From positions 1-10,413 of the forward strand of contig DASUMQ010000143.1 of NCBI GenBank assembly GCA_036277615.1: a stretch of DNA of 10,413 nt, read 5' to 3'. This document shows, one piece after another, positions 1 to 4,795 of this stretch; positions within the stretch are counted from its first letter, which is position 1, and every line of letters starts with the position of its first letter. The notes beneath the pieces were generated by a model. That model saw only the letters and a list, made by a program, of their open reading frames with translations, ran no database searches and was not told the origin of the DNA. This DNA comes from RPQJ01 sp036277615 (GTDB lineage Bacteria; Pseudomonadota; Gammaproteobacteria; Steroidobacterales; Steroidobacteraceae). Both the position numbers and the translations under genes were made by a program.

Positions 1-346
1 AGGCAAGCCGCGCTGCACTTTGCTGATCCACCCCGCCGATGCGGCGCCGCGCGGCATCGTCGACGGCGCGACCGTGCGAGTGACGTCGCGCGTGGGCCGA
101 GTCCAGGTGGTCGCCGAAGTCACGGGCGACATCCAGCCCGGAGTCGTCAGTCTGCCGCACGGTTGGGGTCACGGTCGCTCCGGCGTGCGACTGGCGGTGG
201 CCAGCGCACACGCGGGCGTGAGCATCAATGACCTCGTGGACGACCAGCAGGTCGATACGTTGACCGGCACGGCCGTGCTGAACGGCACACCGGTGGAGGT
301 CGTTGCCGTCCCGGTCGAAACCGCGATCGACGCGACCGCGGCCTGA
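1..346 (+). CDS. Molybdopterin oxidoreductase, C-terminal fragment (5' end outside window)
   Basis: This is the last part of a molybdenum-cofactor enzyme; the reading frame (first complete codon at 2-4) is open through the left edge and stops at TGA 344-346, leaving about 114 residues. What is visible matches the molybdopterin dinucleotide-binding domain at the C-terminus of the DMSO reductase/formate dehydrogenase superfamily: an IHPADA segment, then GIVDGATVRVTSRVG, then VSLPHGWGHG, and finally a TGTAVLNGTPVEV segment. In this family the domain closes over the bis-MGD cofactor. The Mo-ligating residue, the Fe-S motif and any Tat signal would lie upstream and cannot be seen, so the substrate cannot be named. 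No gene follows directly on the + strand; a + strand terminator lies at 592-628. The family is fairly sure, the specific enzyme is unknown. Confidence 0.8.
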   Translation, partial: GKPRCTLLIHPADAAPRGIVDGATVRVTSRVGRVQVVAEVTGDIQPGVVSLPHGWGHGRSGVRLAVASAHAGVSINDLVDDQQVDTLTGTAVLNGTPVEVVAVPVETAIDATAA

Positions 347-473
347 TCTCGATCGGCCGCCGGAGTGTGCCCGCGCCGACGCGCGGATGCTCGCGTGGGG
401 CGCGGCCAGATCGACGTCCTTCGCAGGGCGTCGTCGATTCCTACGGGCATAGCGGCACGACGCCGATAAAACC
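347..473. other. Intergenic stretch without recognised features
   Basis: Between the oxidoreductase stop and the hairpin cluster I find no protein gene with credible composition, no tRNA and no repeat. A GATAAA hexamer at 465-470 resembles a -10 box (4 of 6 matches), but no matching -35 box stands about 17 nt upstream, so I do not call a promoter. Confidence 0.4.
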
Positions 474-628
474 GCGTCCAGACGCGTTGCTAAGTTGGAC
501 GCTCGCAAGGATTTGCGAGACGAGGGCCAAGGATGGCCCGATCAGCCACGAGGCGCCGGCCTCGCGCGACGCCAGTCGTCGCGCATCACCGAGGTTCCCC
601 CGGTCCGCTGGTCCGGGGGAACCTTTCT
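474..628 (+). ncRNA. Candidate structured small RNA with two CsrA/RsmA-like GGA hairpin loops
   Basis: Reading the + strand, six perfect hairpins follow each other with almost no spacer: 474-480/496-502 (7 bp), 502-508/513-519 (7 bp), 524-529/534-539 (6 bp), 549-554/559-564 (6 bp), 564-570/578-584 (7 bp) and the terminator 592-603/613-624 (12 bp). Hairpins 2 and 3 both present the heptamer CAAGGAT (506-512 and 528-534) in or at the loop; hairpin 3 can be drawn as a 5-bp stem with hexaloop AAGGAT. The known CsrA/RsmA target is an ANGGA loop on a stem, and RNAs of the RsmY/RsmZ/CsrB type carry several of these and end in an intrinsic terminator. No clear promoter or GacA-type upstream box is visible, the first hairpin has an alternative fold (473-477/482-486), and only two loops fit well. 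It could instead be the structured 3' UTR of the upstream gene. Confidence 0.4.
592..628 (+). terminator. Intrinsic terminator, + strand
   Basis: A 12-bp perfect stem (592-603 with 613-624) encloses a 9-nt loop and is followed by a short T-rich run, TTTCT at 624-628. The opposite strand has no T run after the stem, so it works on + strand transcription, ending either the candidate RNA or readthrough from the oxidoreductase gene. Confidence 0.7.
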
Positions 629-644
629 CATCGATCCGCCATGC

Positions 645-676
645 GAAAAACCCCTCGGCCTTGCGACCGAGGGGTT
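645..676 (-). terminator. Intrinsic terminator of ssrA (- strand)
   Basis: A 10-bp perfect stem (649-658 with 667-676, core CCCCTCGG/CCGAGGGG) has an 8-nt loop. On the - strand it is followed by five T residues (complement of 646-650). It begins 4 nt downstream of the CCA end of the tmRNA and is its natural transcription stop. Confidence 0.85.
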
Positions 677-680
677 GTGA

Positions 681-1035
681 TGGTGGAGGCGGCGGGAATC
701 GAACCCGCGTCCGCAAGCCCTACGTTCCAGGACCTACATGCTTAGCCGTCTTTTTAATTCTCGTCGGGCACTACCCAAGCGGCAGGGAAGATGACCGACC
801 AGCTCAGGAACGTTTTAGCGAGCCAGCCCTCAGCACACTGGACACGCGAGCCTGTGAGCGCGTCCCCCGGGTCTGGATGCACAGGCACATGCCAGTCGGG
901 GGTTAGGCGGGATTAAGCCGCCAGAGCGTAGTTGTCGTCGTTGGCACCTATAAGTTTGCAAGTGGTTTAACGAGGTACCTTGCACCTCGGCATGCACCTG
1001 AAGTTTCGCGACCCACGTCGAAACCGGTCGCCCCC
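681..1035 (-). ncRNA. ssrA: tmRNA (transfer-messenger RNA, SsrA)
   Basis: tmRNA enters stalled ribosomes charged with alanine, swaps in its own short message and tags the unfinished protein for proteolysis; it acts with SmpB, encoded upstream on the same strand. The 3' end carries the tRNA-like T arm (GGTTCGATTCC) and ends in CCTCCACCA, the CCA being encoded (681-683). The 5' end, GGGGGCG (1029-1035), pairs with CGCCTCC near the 3' end to give a 7-bp acceptor stem with one G-U pair, which fixes both ends and a length of 355 nt. The tag reading frame lies at 913-945 and encodes ANDDNYALAA followed by TAA. The bases before the resume codon (ATAGGT) resemble the usual ATAGTC element. It is a one-piece, not a permuted, tmRNA. 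Confidence 0.97.
913..945 (-). other. tmRNA tag reading frame (proteolysis tag ANDDNYALAA)
   Basis: Read on the - strand from the GCC resume codon (943-945), ten codons give A-N-D-D-N-Y-A-L-A-A, then TAA (913-915). With the alanine carried by tmRNA itself the appended tag is AANDDNYALAA. The LAA end is the degron recognised by ClpXP/ClpAP, and the AND start is the region bound by the adaptor SspB where it exists. Confidence 0.95.
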
Positions 1036-1047
1036 AGGAACGGACCT

Positions 1048-1075
1048 AGTGTAGGGGCAGGGCGCAGGAATACAA
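1048..1075 (-). promoter_or_regulatory. Probable sigma-70 promoter of ssrA
   Basis: On the - strand a TTGTAT box (1070-1075) and a TACACT -10 box (1048-1053, 4 of 6 matches) are 16 nt apart. The -10 box ends 12 nt before the mature tmRNA 5' end, which leaves room for a short leader that RNase P would remove. The -35 box is weak beyond its TTG. Confidence 0.55.
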
Positions 1076-1095
1076 GCGGATCGCGCGAGTGGCCC

Positions 1096-1125
1096 TCGAG
1101 GCACGCCCTCGCGGGCGTGCCTCGA
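1096..1125 (-). terminator. Perfect 13-bp inverted repeat after the propeller gene, possible terminator
   Basis: TCGAGGCACGCCC (1096-1108) pairs fully with 1113-1125 around a 4-nt loop, which reads GCGA (a stable GNRA tetraloop) on the - strand. It starts 11 nt after the stop codon of the - strand gene at 1137. No T run follows on the - strand, so as an intrinsic terminator it is imperfect; it may instead protect the 3' end of the message. It separates that gene from the ssrA promoter. Confidence 0.5.
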
Positions 1126-1136
1126 AATCGAGCGTG

Positions 1137-2243
1137 TCAGTCGGGAAGCTCGATCTTGAGCACCTCGCCCAGCCCGACCGGCGGCGGCCCGAAGCCGACG
1201 TTGGAGACGTACAGGTTCCCGTCCGGTCCCATGGTCATCGCCGTCGGCAGGAACAAACCGTCCGCGATCACCACGCGACCATGACCGTCGGGGTCGACGC
1301 GCACGATGCGCCCGGTGCCGGGCGCAGGCGCTGGCGGCGCCGACGCTTCGAGCACGTACATCCGGTTGCGGTCGTCGAACGCGAGCCCGGTCACCATGTT
1401 GAACCCGCCGGTGTGGAAGGCGATCTGTCCCTCCGGCGTGACGGTCCAGACGCGGGCCGCGCCCTTGTCCTGTGGGAACAAGTACAGGTTGCCGACGTAG
1501 AACTTGCCGCGGTTGAACGCGATGGCCGTCGGCACCACGTGGCCCTTGCTCGCCGAGATGTCGATGACGCGCCGGATGCTGCCGTCCATGGACACCCGTA
1601 CGATCTCGCCGTGGTTCGGCTCGACCGCGTAGAGCTCTCCTGCGTTCGCGATCATGCTGTACCAGGTGCCGTCCGGCTCGAAATCGGCGGGTTCCGGGTG
1701 CGCCACCGGGTTCCGGCGCTGGAACCGGCTCAGGTTCGCGATCATCGTCCATTGACCGTCCTTGACGCGGATCACGCCGTTGGGGATGCCGCGGACACCG
1801 TGCGAGCAACCGGCACCGGCCAGCACTGCGTAGAGCGTCTTGCCGACGAACGCCACGTCCCCCACGCCGCTGACGAGGGACCCCAGGTCGGCGCTGGTCT
1901 GACTCGACGGCAAGTGGTCGACGACCGTCGTGCGGACGCCATCGCCGTCGATCATCGAGATGCGCGAGCCCCACTGGCGGCCGAGATAAGGACCAACGGG
2001 AGGGTCGACGACGCAGGCGGGGTCGTCCGGCGGCGGGTTCTTGCCGCCGATGCCGCCTTCCGCGACATAGAGGTTGCCGTCTGGGCCGAACTTGAGCCCC
2101 CGCGGGTTGTTCAATCCGGACGCGTAAACGGTAACGACGGCGCGTGCCGTCGGCGCGCTCGTGATGTCGGCGGTGACAGACGGGCCGCCGACGACCAGTG
2201 CCGCACCGAGACCGATCGCCAAGATGGACGGTAGCTTGCGCAT
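1137..2243 (-). CDS. Secreted beta-propeller protein, ScyD/ScyE-like
   Basis: A 368-residue protein with an export signal: basic start MRKLPS, hydrophobic stretch about residues 7-20, and a likely cleavage near 35 after PTARA. The mature part is built of NHL/SMP-30-like propeller blades, seen as repeated units of the form hydrophobic-PxGLxF-x-PDGNLYV: LNNPRGLKFGPDGNLYVAEG (44-63), VVPTAIAFNRGKFYVGNLY (236-254), a similar unit at 281-300 and FLPTAMTMGPDGNLYVSNVG (331-350). This layout fits the ScyD/ScyE family, named from cyanobacterial scytonemin clusters but common elsewhere as exported proteins of unknown role. Cys77 and Cys146 could form a disulfide in the periplasm. The ATG at 2243 is chosen because GGGAGG stands 7 nt before it and it opens the signal peptide; the frame itself is open to 2564. 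It sits between smpB and ssrA on the same strand, with no evident functional link. I see no scytonemin genes nearby. Confidence 0.82.
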   Translation of the reverse strand: MRKLPSILAIGLGAALVVGGPSVTADITSAPTARAVVTVYASGLNNPRGLKFGPDGNLYVAEGGIGGKNPPPDDPACVVDPPVGPYLGRQWGSRISMIDGDGVRTTVVDHLPSSQTSADLGSLVSGVGDVAFVGKTLYAVLAGAGCSHGVRGIPNGVIRVKDGQWTMIANLSRFQRRNPVAHPEPADFEPDGTWYSMIANAGELYAVEPNHGEIVRVSMDGSIRRVIDISASKGHVVPTAIAFNRGKFYVGNLYLFPQDKGAARVWTVTPEGQIAFHTGGFNMVTGLAFDDRNRMYVLEASAPPAPAPGTGRIVRVDPDGHGRVVIADGLFLPTAMTMGPDGNLYVSNVGFGPPPVGLGEVLKIELPD

Positions 2244-2442
2244 GGAATCCCTCCCTGGGCGCGCTGCGCCCGCTGCATCATTGATTGACACGGGAAAGAC
2301 ACGGAGATGTGGAACCGTCGGGAGCCTCCACCTACGGTGATCGCGGTTTACGCCCGCATCGCCGATGGGGCAATCGCCGGGACGCGCTCCCGGGCGCACG
2401 CTGGCGGTATCGTGTGCCGCGACTCGACGTACGTCTGCGCCG

Positions 2443-2934
2443 TCAGCCGCGCTTGCGAAGCAGGCGCGACTTCTCGCGCTGCCAGTCGCGGTCCTTCTCG
2501 GTGTGGCGCTTGTCGTGGGCCTGCTTGCCCTTGGCCAGGCCGATCGCGAGCTTGACCTTGCCATGTTTCCAGTACAGCTCGAGCGGCACGACCGTGTGGC
2601 CCTTGCGCTCGACGGCCCCGACGAGGCGGTCGAGTTCGCGTCGGTGCAGCAGCAGCTTTCGCGTGCGCGTCGGGTCGGCCACGATGTGCGTCGACACGGT
2701 GCGCAGCGGCGTGACGTGTGCGCCGATCAGGAAAGCCTCGCCGTCCTTGATCAGCACGTAGCCTTCGGTGATCTGGGCCTTGCCGGCGCGCAGGCTCTTG
2801 ACTTCCCAGCCCTGCAGCGCGAGCCCCGCCTCGAGTTTCTCCTCGATGAAGTAATCGAAACGCGCACGCTTGTTCTGCGCGATCGAGGATTTCGGGGGGG
2901 ACTGGGTGTCCTTCTGCTTGCTTGCGCTGTTCAT
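2443..2934 (-). CDS. smpB: SsrA-binding protein SmpB
   Basis: SmpB binds the tRNA-like part of tmRNA, mimics the missing anticodon arm and places tmRNA in the A site of stalled ribosomes. The 163-residue length is normal. Family landmarks: IAQNKRARFDYFIEE (about 18-32) followed by GLALQGWEVKSLRAGKAQI, the start of the OB-fold core; LLLHRRELDRL in the middle; KLAIGLAKGKQAHDKR near 130-145; and a basic tail to the C-terminus that enters the mRNA channel. The ATG at 2934 gives the usual short polar N-terminal extension; the ribosome site before it is weak (GACGAG directly upstream). A TAGAAT hexamer on the - strand (2959-2964, 5 of 6 for a -10 box) lies 25 nt before the start, though without a good -35. 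It is divergent from ratA and is followed on its own strand by the propeller gene and then ssrA. Confidence 0.97.
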   Translation of the reverse strand: MNSASKQKDTQSPPKSSIAQNKRARFDYFIEEKLEAGLALQGWEVKSLRAGKAQITEGYVLIKDGEAFLIGAHVTPLRTVSTHIVADPTRTRKLLLHRRELDRLVGAVERKGHTVVPLELYWKHGKVKLAIGLAKGKQAHDKRHTEKDRDWQREKSRLLRKRG

Positions 2935-2958
2935 CTCGTCGAACCCGGCGGGTCGCGC

Positions 2959-2964
2959 ATTCTA
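2959..2964 (-). promoter_or_regulatory. Possible -10 box for smpB
   Basis: TAGAAT on the - strand matches TATAAT at 5 of 6 positions and stands 24 nt before the smpB start codon, implying a leader of about 18 nt. No good -35 box is visible at the usual distance. On the + strand, TACACT at 2976-2981 could serve ratA in the same way, again without a clear -35. Confidence 0.35.
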
Positions 2965-3010
2965 GCCGCCCCGCTTACACTGCGCGCGTCTCGAACGGCC
3001 CGCCCGCGAA

Positions 3011-3454
3011 ATGTCCATCCACGCAGTCAAGCGCACCGCACTCGTCACCTACGACTCCGAACAGATGTTCGATCTCGTCATCGACGTCGAGCGCTATTGC
3101 GAGTTCCTGCCGTGGGTCAAGGGCGCCCACGTGCACGAGAAGACCGAACGGGACCTCCGGGCCACGATCACCATGGAACGCGCCGGCGTGAAGCAGAGCT
3201 TCACGACGCACAACGAAATGGATCGACCGGACTGGATGTCGCTCAAGCTCGTCGAGGGCCCGTTCAAGACGCTCGATGGTTTGTGGACCTTCACGCCGAT
3301 CGGCACGGCGGGCACCAAGGTCGTGCTCGACATGAAGTTTGAGTTTGGCAATCCGATCGCCTCGCTGCTGTTCGGCAAGGCGTTCGAGCAGAGCATCGGT
3401 GAGTTGATCGACGCGTTCGTCGCGCGGGCGAAGACCACGTATGGGGACCGCTGA
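3011..3454 (+). CDS. ratA: RatA / COQ10-type START-domain protein
   Basis: A 147-residue single-domain protein of the SRPBCC (START-like, polyketide cyclase) fold. It begins with HAVKRTALVTYDSEQMFDLV and has the conserved DVERYCEFLPWV segment (27-38), then the beta strands with FTTHNEM and a C-terminal helix ending FVARAKTTYG. The family includes mitochondrial Coq10, which binds ubiquinone and supports respiration, and E. coli RatA (YfjG), reported to block 70S ribosome association. Conservation beside smpB favours a housekeeping role, so the toxin label in many databases should be read with care. The ATG at 3011 lies 76 nt from the divergent smpB start. The next gene overlaps its end by 14 nt, so the two are probably co-transcribed. 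Confidence 0.92.
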   Translation: MSIHAVKRTALVTYDSEQMFDLVIDVERYCEFLPWVKGAHVHEKTERDLRATITMERAGVKQSFTTHNEMDRPDWMSLKLVEGPFKTLDGLWTFTPIGTAGTKVVLDMKFEFGNPIASLLFGKAFEQSIGELIDAFVARAKTTYGDR

Positions 3455-3803
3455 CGGGGAATCGCAGGACCCCCGGTCGCGGGCGTTCGTCCCGGCGCAC
3501 GGACCGATGCAGGTCGAGGTCGTCTACGCGTTGCCGGACCGCCAGCGCGTGGTCACGCTCGATCTACCCGTCGAAGGACTCACCGCGGCGCAGGCGGTCG
3601 AGCGCTCGGGCTTGCTGCGGGAATTTCCGCAGATCGGGGATCATCCACTCGTGTTCGGGATCTACGGCACCGTCTGCGCCCCGGAACACGTGTTGCGCGC
3701 CGGCGATCGGGTCGAGATTCTTCGGCCGTTGCGACACGACCCGCGGGAACTCCGGCGCGAGCGCGCGGCCGCGTCGAGCCCGCGCAGGACTCGCCGACGT
3801 TGA
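3441..3803 (+). CDS. rnfH: RnfH family ubiquitin-fold protein (RatB)
   Basis: A small protein of the RnfH/RatB (UPF0125) family with a beta-grasp fold. The core reads QVEVVYALPDRQRVVTLDLP, then AAQAVERSGLL, VFGIYG, and the hallmark GDRVEILRPLRHDPRELRR near the C-terminus, followed by a basic tail (RRTRRR). Its biochemical role is unsettled: it has been linked by name to the Rnf electron-transport complex and, as RatB, to a pair with RatA, but no antitoxin activity is established to my knowledge. I take the ATG at 3441, which overlaps ratA by 14 nt and gives 120 residues. An ATG at 3507 would give 98 residues, closer to the usual family length and starting exactly at the conserved core; neither start has a strong ribosome site. 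Its stop abuts that of bamE on the other strand. Confidence 0.88.
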   Translation: MGTADGESQDPRSRAFVPAHGPMQVEVVYALPDRQRVVTLDLPVEGLTAAQAVERSGLLREFPQIGDHPLVFGIYGTVCAPEHVLRAGDRVEILRPLRHDPRELRRERAAASSPRRTRRR

Positions 3804-4268
3804 TCAGTCGTTGCCGCCGGGCCGGCGTGCGTCCGGTTGCGGCTGGCTGATCGACGGCAGCGGCGGCGGCTCGCGCGCCGGCTCCGCGGTCGCCTGGTTC
3901 TTTTTCCGTTTCGGGTCGTTCATGCCGTCGGGGAGGTCGAGCTTCTCGACCCTGCTCACCTTGTCGCCGTCGAAATGCACGACGAAATGCGAGCGGTCGA
4001 TCCTCGATTCGCGGCCGCGGCGGAACGTGTAGATGTAGTCCCACCGCTGCGGGTTGAACGGGTCCGCAAGCATCGGCGTGCCGAGCAGGTAACGGACCTG
4101 GCTGCGGGTCATGCCTGTTTCAACTTTCTCGACGTCCTCGACCTCGAGCAGGTTGCCCTGCTGGATGTTGGGTCGGTAGACGCAACCGCCCGTTGCGAGC
4201 ATGACGCCGAGGAGCGAGGTCAATACGAGGGCGGCACGCGCGAGCGCGTTGATTCTGGGTCGATTCAT
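3804..4268 (-). CDS. bamE: Outer membrane assembly lipoprotein BamE (SmpA/OmlA)
   Basis: BamE is a small lipoprotein of the BAM complex, which inserts beta-barrel proteins into the outer membrane. The 154-residue protein starts with a lipoprotein signal: basic MNRPRIN, a hydrophobic stretch, and a lipobox ending at Cys29 (ATGGC). The mature part shows the SmpA/OmlA fold: YRPNIQQGNLLE (31-42), then VETGMTRSQVRYLLGTPML, FNPQRWDYIYTFRRGR, and HFVVHFDGDKVSRVE. A proline- and charge-rich tail of about 40 residues (from LDLPDGMNDPKRKK) extends past the core and looks disordered. The ATG at 4268 is preferred over one at 4316 because it places the lipobox at a normal distance. It is divergent from fur, as in many gammaproteobacteria, and converges with rnfH with no gap. 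Confidence 0.95.
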   Translation of the reverse strand: MNRPRINALARAALVLTSLLGVMLATGGCVYRPNIQQGNLLEVEDVEKVETGMTRSQVRYLLGTPMLADPFNPQRWDYIYTFRRGRESRIDRSHFVVHFDGDKVSRVEKLDLPDGMNDPKRKKNQATAEPAREPPPLPSISQPQPDARRPGGND

Positions 4269-4297
4269 GCTGTCTGGAGTTACCGGGGCCGGCCGGT

Positions 4298-4303
4298 GAT
4301 AAT
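4298..4303 (+). promoter_or_regulatory. Candidate fur -10 box inside a possible Fur half-site
   Basis: GATAAT matches the -10 consensus at 5 of 6 and lies 60 nt before the fur start; TGGAGT at 4275-4280 is a weak -35 at 17 nt. The same bases read TGATAAT (4297-4303), one exact arm of the TGATAAT-N-ATTATCA model of Fur binding. The other arm is poor, with only ATCA at 4312-4315 in inverted position. Autoregulation is possible but not shown. Confidence 0.3.
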
Positions 4304-4363
4304 GCGTCGCGATCATACCCCAACCGCGCGAGAGCGCGGCATTCTGGCCACAAGGTGTACACC

Positions 4364-4795
4364 GTGGAACCGTCGCAACTGCGTCGCGCTGGGCTGAAAA
4401 TCACCGCGCCGCGCCTCAAGATCCTCGAGATCCTGGCCAGCGCGACCGTCCGCCACATGAGCGCGGAGGACGTGTACCGCAGGCTGCTCGAGCTCAACGA
4501 GGACATCGGCCTCGCCACGGTGTATCGCGTCTTGACGCAGTTCGAATCGGCCGGGCTCGTGACGCGTCACCACTTCGAGGGTGGCACCGCGGTGTTCGAG
4601 CTCAACGAGGGGACGCACCACGACCACATCGTGTGCGTCGACTGTGGGCACGTGGAGGAGTTCTCGGACGAAGACATCGAGCAGCGACAGCGCTCGATCG
4701 CGGACCGCCTCGGCTTCGAGATCACCGACCATTCGCTGACCCTGCACGGCCATTGCGTGCGCGAGAGCTGCCCTTACCGGCCGAAGCGGCCTTGA
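4364..4795 (+). CDS. fur: Ferric uptake regulator Fur
   Basis: Fur represses iron-uptake genes when loaded with Fe2+. The 143-residue protein has the usual order: winged helix (about 1-80) with GLKITAPRLKILEIL and the recognition region GLATVYRVLTQFESAGLV, then the dimer/metal domain with HHDH (85-88), CVDCGH (Cys91, Cys94) and a second cysteine pair, Cys131 and Cys136. The four cysteines have the spacing of the structural zinc site in E. coli Fur (93/96 and 133/138). I choose the GTG at 4364 because AAGG (4352-4355) lies 8 nt before it and the protein then begins like other Fur proteins, just ahead of the first helix. A GTG at 4355 would add three residues but lacks a ribosome site. It is divergent from bamE, and its last 24 codons overlap the end of recN on the other strand. 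Confidence 0.96.
   Translation: MEPSQLRRAGLKITAPRLKILEILASATVRHMSAEDVYRRLLELNEDIGLATVYRVLTQFESAGLVTRHHFEGGTAVFELNEGTHHDHIVCVDCGHVEEFSDEDIEQRQRSIADRLGFEITDHSLTLHGHCVRESCPYRPKRP

Noticed and set aside
620..681. A genomic island attachment site at the 3' end of ssrA.
   Set aside because: I find no second copy of the ssrA 3' end, no integrase and no mobile genes in the window.
681..720. A separate tRNA gene at the T-arm and CCA sequence.
   Set aside because: It is the 3' tRNA-like part of tmRNA; no anticodon arm is present and the acceptor stem pairs with 1029-1035.
367..906. A 179-codon + strand open frame across the ssrA region.
   Set aside because: It runs through both terminators and antisense to tmRNA, and its translation has no domain-like features.
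2375..2396. A 6-bp hairpin between smpB and the propeller gene as an smpB terminator.
   Set aside because: The stem is short, the loop is 5 nt, and no T run follows on the - strand.
2365..3342. A long + strand open frame across smpB and ratA.
   Set aside because: It is a shadow of two well-recognised genes in other frames, with Arg/Ala-rich composition.
3011..3803. ratA-ratB as a true type II toxin-antitoxin module.
   Set aside because: The names suggest it, but the proteins are a COQ10-like START domain and an RnfH beta-grasp protein in a conserved housekeeping neighbourhood. Nothing in the sequence supports an addiction module.
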